Of a stretch of 64,000 nt of DNA, positions 1 through 9,211 are shown piece by piece; the first letter of the stretch is position 1, and every line of letters starts with the position of its first letter. A model generated the notes under the pieces. The model did no database searches and was not told the DNA's origin. It saw nothing but the letters and a program-made list of their open reading frames with translations. Position numbers and translations under genes: made by a program. Source of the stretch: JANYCG01 sp031386665 (lineage in GTDB: Bacteria > Pseudomonadota > Gammaproteobacteria > Burkholderiales > Burkholderiaceae_C); assembly GCA_031386665.1 (NCBI GenBank), contig JANNCN010000056.1, positions 1 through 64,000 of the forward strand, written 5' to 3'.

Positions 1-1284
1 ACTCCGTTTGACACTAGCTTGGCCCCACTAAGCTGGCCTAAGTTGGCGTGGGTCGTGGGTGCGGCCGCTGTGTTCCTGGGCTTGCTGATCAGCGCAGACG
101 CACTTCAACGCGCTGCCCCACCTGCATTGGCGCGCGCCGCCTGGCCCGCAAGCCAATCGTCTCAACCGTCCCAGGCATCCGAGTCAGCGCCGCCTGCGCT
201 TCCAGCATTGCCCGCGTTGTCTGGATTTCCCAAAGGGCGACTGGTCCTTGCAACGCAAGGTCATTTGCCCATGCCGGCCGACGTGCCCAGTGCGCATGCC
301 AGCAATTTGCTGGCGCTGCCCGCAGGTCACCCGGCGTCCGTCGTAGCTTTTTGGTTTTTGGGAACCCGGGAAAGCGGCCCCGACGTGCAGATTGCCGCGT
401 CGTTTTTTGACCGTGCCAGCCAGCGCTGGGCAGCGCCACAAACGGTGGTCAGTCGCCAAAGCTTGGGGGACGCTTTGGGGCTGGGTGTGCGGCGCATCGG
501 CAACCCTGTCGCCTGGTTGGACTCGCGCGGTCGAATCCACCTTTTTGTGGTGGCCACAGGCTTGGGCGGCTGGGCGGCTGGGCGCATTGTTCATTTGGTT
601 CAACGTGACGCGGTGCCCACGCAATCAGGTGGCACTATGCCGACACCATCTACCCCGACCGCCTTGCAGTTTGAAAACCCACGCCTGTTGCCTTTGTCAT
701 GGCTTTGGAACACCAGCTTTCTGGTGCGTGGCGCGCCACTGCCCTTGTCAGATGGTGGCATGGTGCTGCCGGTGTATTTTGAACTGGGCATCAAGTACCC
801 GGTCGCCCTGCGGTTTGACGCTGCGGGCAACATGACCTCGGTCGTGCGCATCTCAAGCCGACGGCACCTGTTGCAACCGACCTTGCTGGCGTTGGGTGAA
901 TCCTCCTGGCTTGCGCTCATGCGCACGCAACACCGCGACGGCCACATTGCAGTGGCTCAAACGGATGACGCGGGGCGCTCTTGGCGTGATCTAGCCGACC
1001 TGGCGCTGACTAACCCCGATGCGTCGGTGTTCGGGGTGTCCCCCCTGGCTGGGGTGAGCTTTTTGGCACACAACTCATCGCTTCGCAATCGGCAAAAACT
1101 CGATTTAAGCCAATCTGCCAACGGCTCAGACTGGACTTTGGTGGCACCCCTGGCTGCAGGCGGTGACGGCGCTGAGTATTCTTACCCCGCCCTGGCCTGG
1201 GCAGACAACAGCCTTTGGGTCAGCTACACCGACCATCGCCGCAGCATTGCCTGGCAACGGTTCAACTGGGTGGCGAGCAAATGA
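1..1284 (+). CDS. Sialidase-like BNR-repeat protein (5' end probably outside window)
   Basis: The C-terminal half resembles bacterial BNR/exo-alpha-sialidase-like beta-propeller proteins. An Asp-box-like motif (TDDAGRSW) is visible near residue 310 and the protein ends in a YTDHRRSIAWQRF-type strand. A hydrophobic segment (LAWVVGAAAVFLGLLISA) near the N-terminus suggests a membrane anchor or signal peptide, followed by a Pro/Ala/Ser-rich linker, so export is likely. A TTG at 19 could start the protein, but it has no Shine-Dalgarno sequence and the frame stays open to base 1, so the true start is probably upstream. The next genes encode a polytopic membrane protein and sugar-lipid glycosyltransferases, which suggests a role in envelope glycans. 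The substrate is unknown and true sialidase activity is not implied. Confidence 0.7.
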   Translation, partial: TPFDTSLAPLSWPKLAWVVGAAAVFLGLLISADALQRAAPPALARAAWPASQSSQPSQASESAPPALPALPALSGFPKGRLVLATQGHLPMPADVPSAHASNLLALPAGHPASVVAFWFLGTRESGPDVQIAASFFDRASQRWAAPQTVVSRQSLGDALGLGVRRIGNPVAWLDSRGRIHLFVVATGLGGWAAGRIVHLVQRDAVPTQSGGTMPTPSTPTALQFENPRLLPLSWLWNTSFLVRGAPLPLSDGGMVLPVYFELGIKYPVALRFDAAGNMTSVVRISSRRHLLQPTLLALGESSWLALMRTQHRDGHIAVAQTDDAGRSWRDLADLALTNPDASVFGVSPLAGVSFLAHNSSLRNRQKLDLSQSANGSDWTLVAPLAAGGDGAEYSYPALAWADNSLWVSYTDHRRSIAWQRFNWVASK

Positions 1285-1344
1285 GCGCGTGCCATGTCAA
1301 TTCGGCGAATTTGACCCGTTTGGCGAGCACGTCGTAAGCCCACT

Positions 1345-2103
1345 ATGAATTGGCCCTTCATCGTTTTGCAACAGCTGGGTGACAACAGCGCGCCTGTTTT
1401 GCCCCAGGCTGCCGCTCTCAAAATTGGCTTGGCGGTTTTTTGGGCCGTGGTTTTGGCCAGCGCTGCGCTATTTTTCAGCGCAAGATTGCCGCGCTCCTGG
1501 CGATGGATCTTGGCTGGTTTGGTTGTAGGCTGGGCGCTGTGGACTGGCCCCGCCTCGCCCACTTACTGGCTCGGTTTGGCGTTTCAACTGCCCAGTTGGA
1601 CGACCGTGCTGCTGTGCATCTATTGGTTGTATCGCCAGGCAATGGGGCAAACAGGCGCTAACACGGCCCCGCCGCCGTGGCCCCAGAGCGCCCACTTCGC
1701 TTTCAAGTTCTTGGCTGTGGCAGGCGTTGCGATCGGTTGGGTCTTGCTGGCCGACAGCTTTGCGCTGTTTGGCGCGTCTGTCTACCACTGGGGGTTCGGC
1801 ACCGAGGCACTGGCAGTTGGGTTGGTGGTGGCCCTTGTCCCTTGGTTGGTGTGGGGCGGCAGGCAGCGTTTGACCTTTGAAACGGCGGCTATGATGGCCC
1901 TGTTGCCCGCTGTTTTGGCGCTTTTTGTTGCCACCCGCCTGCCAACCGGCAATGTGTGGGATGCACTGCTAGACCCGTGGTTGTGGCTTGGCTTGCAAGT
2001 CAGATGGGTTTGGAGTTTTTGGCAAGCCAGACGCACGGGCCGTCGCACACGTGTTGCAGCCCCTGGCGCGGTCACTCTCGCACCAGCAACCATTCCCGAT
2101 TGA
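1345..2103 (+). CDS. Polytopic membrane protein of unknown function
   Basis: About 252 residues with roughly six or seven hydrophobic helices and a basic C-terminal tail (QARRTGRRTR). I do not recognise the family. It follows the sialidase-like gene by 60 bases on the same strand, so the two are probably co-transcribed. Its last 32 bases overlap the 3' end of the convergent GT39 gene. The company of sugar transferases suggests envelope polysaccharide or glycolipid work, but nothing in the sequence gives an activity. Confidence 0.6.
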   Translation: MNWPFIVLQQLGDNSAPVLPQAAALKIGLAVFWAVVLASAALFFSARLPRSWRWILAGLVVGWALWTGPASPTYWLGLAFQLPSWTTVLLCIYWLYRQAMGQTGANTAPPPWPQSAHFAFKFLAVAGVAIGWVLLADSFALFGASVYHWGFGTEALAVGLVVALVPWLVWGGRQRLTFETAAMMALLPAVLALFVATRLPTGNVWDALLDPWLWLGLQVRWVWSFWQARRTGRRTRVAAPGAVTLAPATIPD

Positions 2104-3967
2104 ACAGCCAGCGGTGCGGCCACCATAGGTTGGCCCCGGTGATTTCGCCGCGGCGGTGGCGCTCCTTCACCACCCAACGGCTTGCCAACACCTTGCAGCG
2201 GGGCAGGCAAGGCGCTTGGGTGTCATCCGGATTCACTTGCACCCAAATCACCGCATCGCGGGCTTTGAGAAGTGACTGCAAGGTTTGCGTGGACGCATCG
2301 CCCTTCAGCATCAAGTCAAAGTCAAAATGCGCCAGCTTGTGGCCGGGCAACACAAACTGAAACCGCTCGTATTGCGCATTGAAGTTGCTGGGCACGGCCA
2401 ATTGGGCGCTGCCCTTGGCAGACAATTGCCGCAACTTGGTTTGTGTCAATGCGTCATAACGACCTTGCGGCCCGTCCAAGGGGCTAACGACCGCGTTGAA
2501 CACGCCGTACACCAGCAAGCACGCCGACACCGTGCAAAACCGGGTTTGCAAGGGCTTGAAAATGCCCACTGCAAGAACTGTTGCGGCCCCGCCCGCCAAG
2601 GTCATCACAAGCCCCAATTCGCCAGTAGTGGCAATGCCAAGATCGTGCGCTACCCAGGCTATGCGCCCAAGCACCAGCAGGGCAATAGCGACCAAAGCCT
2701 GCGAGGCAAAAAACCATCTGCGTGAAATGTGCGACCAGTACAGAGCGATCAGCATCGCCAGCGCTGGCATGGCCGGAATGACATAGCGGGCTGAGCGCTG
2801 ACTGGGGATGCTGAACACAACCAGCCAAACAGCCAGCCAAGCCAACAAAATGAGCAGATGGGCGGGCAAAGACGCCACCCAGTCCTTGATTTTTTGGCCG
2901 CGACGGAACGATGCCAGCGTTATCCGCGCCCCCAGGCTCGCCAAGCCAAGCACCACCCAGGCCAACAGGCCTGCGTTTTCAACATAGGCCAGCAACTGCG
3001 CCCAGAGGCTTGAACCGCCACCGTAAATCGCTTCGTGCCAATAGCCCTGTTTGTCGCTCATCTTGCCGACGTTCTCGCCCACCACAAACTCTTTCCACAC
3101 GGCACTTGGGTCGGGGTCCAAAGCGAACCACAGCGCAAAAAAGCCCAAACCGATCAAGGTGCTCAAAGTGGCACGAAACGAGGTCTGCACAAGTATTGGC
3201 CACCCTACCTGGGCAGAGCTTAAGAGTACGGCACACCACAACGTGGCCGCCGCCGGAGCGATCAGCGCAAAGGACTTGTAGGCAGCACCCAAGCCAAAGG
3301 CCAATCCGGTGGCCAGCCAAAAGCTCAAGCCCAGCGGCTGGCTCGGCCTGAACGCCAAAATCGTTGCGCTCGGTGTGCTCGTCATCGATGGAGAATTGTC
3401 CTGAGCCATCGGCGCAGGGGCGGGCTGAACTGACCACCAGAGCAGCGCAAACAGCGGCAAATCAAGCCAAAAGGTTTCCGGTGCACTGGTCAGGTAAGGC
3501 CTGCCGTAGCGAAAAGTCGAAAAAAACGCCAAGTAAAGGCAGGCCGCCAGCAAGCCACTGCGCAGACTGCAGGTGATTTTTTTCACACAAGCCGCTACCG
3601 CGCCTGCAATGATCAAGGTGTACACCACACTGGGCAGGCGCAGGGCAAAAAGCTGCCAGTTGCTACCCCAATCGGTCGCCATGATGGCTTGCCAAAACAA
3701 CACTGGCGGCTTGGTGTTGCGCATGTTGTTCAGCTCTGACGCCAGGGGCAGCCAGTCGCCGGATGCGGCAGTCAGCCGCGCAATGTGCGCGTAAACCAGC
3801 TCATCGCCGTTGGTGGGCACATACTGCCCGCCCAAACCGCTAAAGTAGACGATGAGAGCCAATAACAGCAGCCCCAGCCACCAGGCGGTCGGTGTTGCGT
3901 CAGCTTCAGGCCGACCGCCGCTGCCCTGTTGGGGCGCTCTTTGGCTGCTGAATCGGTCAAAGGTCAT
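2072..3967 (-). CDS. ArnT-like GT39 family glycosyltransferase
   Basis: A multi-spanning membrane protein of about 631 residues of the PMT/ArnT type, which transfers sugars from polyprenyl-phosphate donors on the periplasmic side of the inner membrane. The first periplasmic loop carries the expected acidic motif (NGDELVYAHIA) after the first helix, followed by a KPPVLFWQ segment as in ArnT-like proteins. The chosen ATG at 3967 overlaps the gtrA stop codon as ATGA, which implies translational coupling; an upstream start at 3994 is also open. The gtrA and GT9 genes immediately upstream make a three-gene operon for lipid-linked sugar handling. The acceptor (lipid A, O-antigen or protein) is not known. 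Confidence 0.8.
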   Translation of the reverse strand: MTFDRFSSQRAPQQGSGGRPEADATPTAWWLGLLLLALIVYFSGLGGQYVPTNGDELVYAHIARLTAASGDWLPLASELNNMRNTKPPVLFWQAIMATDWGSNWQLFALRLPSVVYTLIIAGAVAACVKKITCSLRSGLLAACLYLAFFSTFRYGRPYLTSAPETFWLDLPLFALLWWSVQPAPAPMAQDNSPSMTSTPSATILAFRPSQPLGLSFWLATGLAFGLGAAYKSFALIAPAAATLWCAVLLSSAQVGWPILVQTSFRATLSTLIGLGFFALWFALDPDPSAVWKEFVVGENVGKMSDKQGYWHEAIYGGGSSLWAQLLAYVENAGLLAWVVLGLASLGARITLASFRRGQKIKDWVASLPAHLLILLAWLAVWLVVFSIPSQRSARYVIPAMPALAMLIALYWSHISRRWFFASQALVAIALLVLGRIAWVAHDLGIATTGELGLVMTLAGGAATVLAVGIFKPLQTRFCTVSACLLVYGVFNAVVSPLDGPQGRYDALTQTKLRQLSAKGSAQLAVPSNFNAQYERFQFVLPGHKLAHFDFDLMLKGDASTQTLQSLLKARDAVIWVQVNPDDTQAPCLPRCKVLASRWVVKERHRRGEITGANLWWPHRWLFNREWLLVRE

Positions 3968-4461
3968 TTTGGCGATGGCTTGCGAAACGTCCATCGGTCA
4001 TTGGCTAAAAAGTTGATCACGCTGGCCAACACGATGGAAATGATGTTGGCCAACCAGTCAGCCATGGAGTGAGACAACCAGATCGTCACCCCAAACTGGA
4101 AGGTCATGCCAAACCAGGAGGCCATGCAATACCGCCCAAATTGCAGGGCCAGGCGTTTGGACAACGGTTCTTGTGGGGCACCCATTTCGAGGGCCAGCAC
4201 CTCGCTCCTGTCAGCCCAGGTCCACAAACGGTTCCAGGTGAAATTGCTTAAAGTCGCAATCAGAATGGCCAGCGCCAAGGAGATGCCGAGGCGAAGTTTT
4301 TCAGGCTCGACGCTGTCAAACAAATAGGTTTTGGCCAGGTACAGCACCGCGATGTTGACCACCGTACCGCTGGCTCCGACGATGCCGAATTTAAGGTATC
4401 TGAATTTTTGCAGCCACTGGGCTGCGGCTGATAGACGCATGAAGAGATTGTCGCCTGCCAA
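3964..4461 (-). CDS. GtrA family membrane protein
   Basis: A short protein (158-165 residues) with four predicted membrane helices and the GtrA-type opening (FRYLKFGIVGASGTVVNIAVLYL). It ends in the family-like ANDRWTFRKP motif. GtrA proteins are thought to help move polyprenyl-linked sugars across the membrane, which fits the GT39 transferase coupled directly downstream. Two starts are possible: TTG at 4461, immediately after the GT9 stop codon, or ATG at 4440. Neither has a strong ribosome site. The TTG would make a coupled junction; the ATG gives the more usual length. Confidence 0.8.
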   Translation of the reverse strand: MAGDNLFMRLSAAAQWLQKFRYLKFGIVGASGTVVNIAVLYLAKTYLFDSVEPEKLRLGISLALAILIATLSNFTWNRLWTWADRSEVLALEMGAPQEPLSKRLALQFGRYCMASWFGMTFQFGVTIWLSHSMADWLANIISIVLASVINFLANDRWTFRKPSPK

Positions 4462-5730
4462 TCAGGCGGCTTGACCGAACGGGTATTGCGAGTTTTGTGG
4501 GTTTTGCGGGGTTCGCGTGTTCAAGGCGTTCAACGCATCTTGCAAGACCGGATCTGGCGCAATGCGCTTCAGGCATTGGTTGTCGCCATCGCAAAAAGTT
4601 TGCCGGTGGTTGTAAGCGCTTAAACAGGGTGAACAGGCAATGCCAGACTCGTAAGTGCGGGCGCGCGGCCCCAAGGGGCCATACAGTCGAGCCGTTTCGG
4701 GGCCAAAAAAGGCGAATGTCTGAATGGGTGTGATGCTGGCAAAGTGGCCAGGCCCACCGTCATTGGTCACCAGCAATTGTGCCGTGTGAAACAGCATCAG
4801 CAGCTCGCGGATGCTGCGGGTGTAGCCGGTTAAGTTGACGCAAAGGTCGCTGCCTGTTTGGACTTGCAAGTCGCGCGCCAATTCGGCGTCGTCCTTAAGG
4901 CCAATCAAGCCCACCGCGTGGCCCGCATGGCACAGCCCGCGTGCAACCAGCGCGTAGTGCGCGGCAGGCCAAGCGCGCTCCGGCAGCAGGCCGCCGCCCG
5001 CGTACAGCAGCACGATTTTGCGGGATTTCAAAACCGGGTAGTCGTCTTCAAGGCGGGTTTTGTAGTCGGCCAATTCAGCATTTGAAAAGTCAACCGACAG
5101 CTCAGTGTGAGCGGGAATACCTCGAATTTCGGCCGTTTTGTTGCGCGGCATGGCGCTGGCGTCCAGCGCGTCAACCAATGACAAAAACTGTTTGCTGATG
5201 TGCTGGTAAGGGTTATAGGGAATCGCCCGGTTGATGTACCCGCCACGGTACAAGCCCTCTTGGGTGTGCGGCGTGAAGCCCACCCGAATTGGCGCTCCTA
5301 CCAGGTAGGCCATCAAACTGCTGATGCGTGAAAATAGCTCGCAGTCAATCACCGCGTCCAGCTTCACGCTGCGCATGGCGCGAACCACCTGCCAAATGTC
5401 TTTCAGCAAACCCAAACCGGAGCGATCGTCGAGCGCATACAAATGCTCAGGCTTGGCCAACTGCAACAGTTTGGCGACTTCCTGGTTGCGCTTGAGCTGC
5501 AAAACGTGCAGCGTCACCCCCGGGTAGCGCAGCCGAATAGCCGCAAACATCGGCCCAGCCAGCACGATACTGCCCATTTCTGACAGCAAAATCACCAGTA
5601 TGTGTTTGGGCGCAGTCGCCAGCTTGGGGGCCGGTTTAGACCGCTCAATAAATCCTGCCCAAACCGAAACAACTCCGCACAAAAGCTGGCCTGCCCAGCG
5701 GTCTATCCAGCGTTGTGTTTTGATCTGCAT
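4462..5730 (-). CDS. GT9 (ADP-heptose/LPS heptosyltransferase-like) glycosyltransferase
   Basis: A protein of 422 residues with the two-Rossmann layout of family 9 transferases. The N-terminal part contains ILVILLSEMGSIVLAGPMFAAIRLRYPG, which matches the start of heptosyltransferase-like enzymes. The C-terminal half holds the nucleotide-sugar site region (LLVTNDGGPGHFASI followed by FFGPETARLYGPLG). A Cys-containing tail (CSPCLSAYNHRQTFCDGDNQCL) is typical of a subgroup of these proteins. The gene runs straight into gtrA and then the GT39 gene, so it is part of an envelope glycan operon. Donor and acceptor cannot be assigned. Confidence 0.8.
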   Translation of the reverse strand: MQIKTQRWIDRWAGQLLCGVVSVWAGFIERSKPAPKLATAPKHILVILLSEMGSIVLAGPMFAAIRLRYPGVTLHVLQLKRNQEVAKLLQLAKPEHLYALDDRSGLGLLKDIWQVVRAMRSVKLDAVIDCELFSRISSLMAYLVGAPIRVGFTPHTQEGLYRGGYINRAIPYNPYQHISKQFLSLVDALDASAMPRNKTAEIRGIPAHTELSVDFSNAELADYKTRLEDDYPVLKSRKIVLLYAGGGLLPERAWPAAHYALVARGLCHAGHAVGLIGLKDDAELARDLQVQTGSDLCVNLTGYTRSIRELLMLFHTAQLLVTNDGGPGHFASITPIQTFAFFGPETARLYGPLGPRARTYESGIACSPCLSAYNHRQTFCDGDNQCLKRIAPDPVLQDALNALNTRTPQNPQNSQYPFGQAA

Positions 5731-5757
5731 TCCGACGATGTTAGCGGCAGGGTCGCC

Positions 5758-6939
5758 TTAAATCCCAGCCGCTGCCTTCAGCGCATTGACTTTGTCCGTC
5801 CGCTCCCAAGTGAACTCTGGCTCTTCGCGGCCAAAGTGGCCGTAGGCGGCGGTTTTTTCGTAGATGGGGCGCAGCAGGTCGAGCATTTGGATGATGCCTT
5901 TGGGGCGCAGGTCGAAGTGCTCATTGACCAAAGCCGCGATTTTTTCGTCGCTGATGATGCCGGTGCCTTCGGTGTAGACCGTCACATTCATCGGCTGCGC
6001 CACGCCAATCGCGTAGGCGACCTGAATTTGGCATTGGCGGGCCAAACCAGCCGCAACGATGTTTTTAGCGACGTAACGGGCGGCATAGGCGGCAGAGCGG
6101 TCTACTTTGCTGGGGTCTTTGCCGCTGAAGGCACCGCCACCGTGGGGGCAAGCGCCACCGTAGGTGTCCACAATAATTTTGCGCCCTGTCAGCCCGCAAT
6201 CGCCTTGCGGGCCACCAATGACGAAACGCCCGGTCGGGTTGATCAAATAGCGGGTGTTGACCAACCATTCCTTGGGCAACACGGGTTTGATGATTTCTTC
6301 AATCACCGCTTCGATGAAAGAGGCTTTCATCTTGGTAGGCGTTTCGCTTTGGCTGGGGTCGTGCTGGCTGCTCAAAACGACAGTGTCGATGCTGTGCGGC
6401 TTGCCATCGACATAGCGCATGGTCACCTGGCTTTTCGCATCAGGCCGCAAAAATGGCATGCGGCCATCTTTGCGCAACTGGGCTTGGCGCTCGACCAGAC
6501 GATGGGCGTAGTAAATGGGCGCTGGCATGAGCTCAGGCGTTTCGTTGCAGGCATAGCCAAACATCAGGCCCTGGTCGCCTGCGCCGGTGTTCAGGTGGTC
6601 GTCGCTGGCATGGTCCACGCCCTGGGCGATGTCGTTGCTTTGCTTGTCATAGGCCACCAGCACGGCGCAACCCCGGTAGTCAATGCCGTAGTCGGTGTTG
6701 TCGTAGCCAATGCGTTTGATGGTGTCGCGCGCGACCTGGATGTAGTCGACGTGCGCGTTGGTGGTGATTTCACCTGCCAGCACCACGAGGCCGGTGTTGC
6801 AAAGCGTTTCGGCAGCAACCCGGGACTTAGGGTCTTGCTTGAAAATTGCGTCGAGGATCGCGTCTGAAATTTGGTCAGACACTTTGTCGGGGTGGCCTTC
6901 AGAAACTGATTCTGAGGTGAATAGAAAGTCGTTCGCCAT
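5758..6939 (-). CDS. metK: S-adenosylmethionine synthetase
   Basis: Makes S-adenosylmethionine from methionine and ATP in the cytoplasm. The 393 residues carry all family signatures: the GHPDK region near residues 14-18, GAGDQG at 119-124, the ATP-binding GGGAFSGKD at 267-275 and the SAAY segment after it. I placed the start at the ATG at 6939 because a GGAG lies nine bases upstream; a TTG five codons earlier would swallow that ribosome site. The gene is divergent from the lipid A acyltransferases at 7185. Full length with no missing catalytic residue noted. Confidence 0.98.
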   Translation of the reverse strand: MANDFLFTSESVSEGHPDKVSDQISDAILDAIFKQDPKSRVAAETLCNTGLVVLAGEITTNAHVDYIQVARDTIKRIGYDNTDYGIDYRGCAVLVAYDKQSNDIAQGVDHASDDHLNTGAGDQGLMFGYACNETPELMPAPIYYAHRLVERQAQLRKDGRMPFLRPDAKSQVTMRYVDGKPHSIDTVVLSSQHDPSQSETPTKMKASFIEAVIEEIIKPVLPKEWLVNTRYLINPTGRFVIGGPQGDCGLTGRKIIVDTYGGACPHGGGAFSGKDPSKVDRSAAYAARYVAKNIVAAGLARQCQIQVAYAIGVAQPMNVTVYTEGTGIISDEKIAALVNEHFDLRPKGIIQMLDLLRPIYEKTAAYGHFGREEPEFTWERTDKVNALKAAAGI

Positions 6940-7184
6940 GTTGCATTGCTCCAAAAAATAAAAAAGGCACAGAAAAGGTCTGCGTTGCTTTGGCTTTTGG
7001 AGCTGTCGGCGAACGCTTTAGCAGAGTTGTCAAAAAATCAAAATTTTGTGACAAGGCACAATGGAGACATTCACGATGCCTAACGGCAGTCACGACGACG
7101 AGCGTCATTCGATTTGTCTTCATTGCGCGGGCCGCCCTGCAAGTAGTCCCATAACTCAGCGGCCCAAGGTATTTTATCCGACTG

Positions 7185-8207
7185 ATGGCCAGCCTTTTCA
7201 AGTTTTTTTCGCTGTTTCCGCTTTGGTTTGCACACCTGGCAGGCTGGCTATTTGGCTGGCTTACCTATGCCTTGTCGGGCAGCTACCGCCAATCTTTCAG
7301 GGACAACGTGCGCCAGGCTGGCGTTTCGGGGGGCGCCGCCCGGCGGGCAGTGGGGGCTGCGGGGCAGCAAATTTCCGAATTGCCGCGTTTGTGGTTTGGC
7401 CGCGATGTCAAGGTTCAGTGGACGGGGGAGCACTTGATTGATGCGGCTTTGGCGACTGGGCGGGGCATTGTGTTTTTGACGCCGCATTTGGGGTGCTTTG
7501 AAATCACGGCCCAAGCCTATGCGCAGCGCTTTGGTGTGGTCAAGGCAGGGCCGGTTGATTTGGGCACAGCGACAGAGGCGGCTACGGAGCGGGACGCCCT
7601 GCGGGGTCGGCCCATGACCGTGCTGTTTCGCCCGCCGCGCAAGGCTTGGCTGACCGATTTGGTGACCCAAGCCCGCAAACGTCCAGGTCTGGACACCGCG
7701 CCCACCCAATTGAGCGGCGTCAAACAGTTAATTAAAGCGCTCAAAAAGGGCAATGCCGTGGGGGTTTTGCCGGATCAAGTGCCGACCGCAGGCCAGGGCA
7801 TCTGGTCACCATTTTTTGGCCGCAGTGCCTACACCATGACCTTGGCTGTGCGTTTGGCCTTGCAAACCCAGGCCACCATCTTGATTGCCTGGGGCGAGCG
7901 TTTGTCCTGGGGGCGTGGTTACGTGATTCACGTGTCATTGCTTCAGTCCTACTCAAAGGGCCAAACCGCGAGCGATCGAGGGGGGCAAAGTGACCAAGGG
8001 GGAAACAGCGCCTATGGCTCAATCACTGACGCGAGCGACCGCAGGGCCAAAGCCCGCGATGCGTCGTTCGACCGGCGCATTTTGGCGCGCGACCTAGAAG
8101 GTGCCGTGCAGCAGGTCAACATCGCCATGGAAAACGTGATTCGGACCTGCCCCCAGCAGTATTTGTGGGGCTACGCACGCTACAAGCAGCCTAAGCTTGA
8201 AGACTGA
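7185..8207 (+). CDS. LpxL/HtrB-type lipid A acyltransferase with an internal insertion
   Basis: Transfers an acyl chain onto a lipid A precursor at the inner membrane. An N-terminal hydrophobic anchor (FSLFPLWFAHLAGWLFGWL) is followed by the catalytic H-x4-E motif in TPHLGCFE near residue 100 and the conserved GVLPDQVP segment near 190. The protein is 340 residues because of a polar, low-complexity insert of about 40 residues near 255-297 (Ser/Gly/Asp/Gln-rich), coded by DNA that holds an imperfect 23-bp direct repeat. A second acyltransferase gene follows after 89 bases. Which acyl position it modifies is unknown. Confidence 0.88.
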   Translation: MASLFKFFSLFPLWFAHLAGWLFGWLTYALSGSYRQSFRDNVRQAGVSGGAARRAVGAAGQQISELPRLWFGRDVKVQWTGEHLIDAALATGRGIVFLTPHLGCFEITAQAYAQRFGVVKAGPVDLGTATEAATERDALRGRPMTVLFRPPRKAWLTDLVTQARKRPGLDTAPTQLSGVKQLIKALKKGNAVGVLPDQVPTAGQGIWSPFFGRSAYTMTLAVRLALQTQATILIAWGERLSWGRGYVIHVSLLQSYSKGQTASDRGGQSDQGGNSAYGSITDASDRRAKARDASFDRRILARDLEGAVQQVNIAMENVIRTCPQQYLWGYARYKQPKLED

Positions 8208-8296
8208 CGTGCCCGCCTGTCCGCCATGCGCCCCGTCATGCTGATCCCTCGCCATTGCGCGTCCAATGACCGCGTTACGTTGGACTTGCATCGCCC

Positions 8297-9175
8297 ATGG
8301 TGATCTCCGTATTTAGCCACGCTGGCATCTGGTTCATGCGATTGCTGGGGCTATTGCCGCTGGCTTGGGTGCGGGCCTTGGGGTGGCTACTGGGGCGGGT
8401 TTTGTACGCGGTGGCCGTGCCGCGCCGCGAGGTGGTTTTGACCAACTTGCGGCTGTGTTTTCCGGCCTGGGGCGACGCCCGACGCCGCCAAGTGGCGCGC
8501 CAACATTTTGTGGTGTTTGCCCAGGCTTGGCTAGACCGGGGCTGGTTGTGGCATGGCTCTGATCAGGCGCTGCGCAAGCGACTGATCTTGTCAGGTGAAC
8601 CGGGCCAGTTGACTGGCGGGGCGCCCGTGGTGCTGTTTGCGCCACATTTTGTGGGGCTGGATGCGGGCTGGACGGCGCTGAACCAGCAATTGACGCGCCG
8701 CTTTTCAACGATTTACAGCCACCAGACCAACCGCCAGGTGGATGAATGGATGCAACAGGGCCGCTTGCGTTTCGGCAAGCCCCAGTTGTTTGACCGCTTC
8801 GCCGGCCCCAAAGCCGTGGTGTCGGGCCTGCGAGCGGGCGACGCCCTGTATTTGCTGCCCGATATGAATTACGGACTGCAAGAATCAGTGTTTGTACCGT
8901 TTTTCGGGGTGCCCGCGGCCACGGTCACGTCGCTTGCCCGGTTTGCCAAACTGGGCCGGGCGCGGGTCGTGCCCGTGCTCACCCGCATGACGCCCACGGG
9001 CTACGACGTGTGCGTGATGCCCGCTTGGGGCGACGTGCCCAGCGCGGACGTGGTGATGGATACGGCGCTGATGAACCAGCGGCTCGAAGGCTTGATTGAC
9101 ACCATGCCCGAGCAGTACTACTGGGTTCACAAGCGCTTTAAAGACCAGCCCGAGGGTGCGCCAGCGGTTTATTAA
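8297..9175 (+). CDS. LpxL/HtrB-type lipid A acyltransferase, second copy
   Basis: A 292-residue acyltransferase of the same superfamily as the preceding gene. It has an N-terminal membrane anchor, an H-x4-D motif in APHFVGLDAGW near residue 116 and LLPDMNYGL near residue 193, which is the usual order of conserved blocks. It probably acts after or beside the upstream enzyme in secondary acylation of lipid A. It lies in tandem on the same strand, with the convergent hydrolase gene beginning its 3' end 36 bases downstream. Confidence 0.88.
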   Translation: MVISVFSHAGIWFMRLLGLLPLAWVRALGWLLGRVLYAVAVPRREVVLTNLRLCFPAWGDARRRQVARQHFVVFAQAWLDRGWLWHGSDQALRKRLILSGEPGQLTGGAPVVLFAPHFVGLDAGWTALNQQLTRRFSTIYSHQTNRQVDEWMQQGRLRFGKPQLFDRFAGPKAVVSGLRAGDALYLLPDMNYGLQESVFVPFFGVPAATVTSLARFAKLGRARVVPVLTRMTPTGYDVCVMPAWGDVPSADVVMDTALMNQRLEGLIDTMPEQYYWVHKRFKDQPEGAPAVY

Positions 9176-9211
9176 GCCGTCCAGCGGGGTCTTGACGTTT
9201 TGAAAACACTT

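Noticed and set aside
5602..6867. Open frame of 421 codons on the + strand
   Set aside because: Antisense to metK and the GT9 start. The metK frame is certain, and the antisense product is a Val/Gly/Ala/His-rich shadow.
6940..7184. SAM riboswitch upstream of metK
   Set aside because: I looked for a structured leader on the minus strand and found only a short AT-rich region with the ribosome site; no known SAM aptamer pattern is visible.
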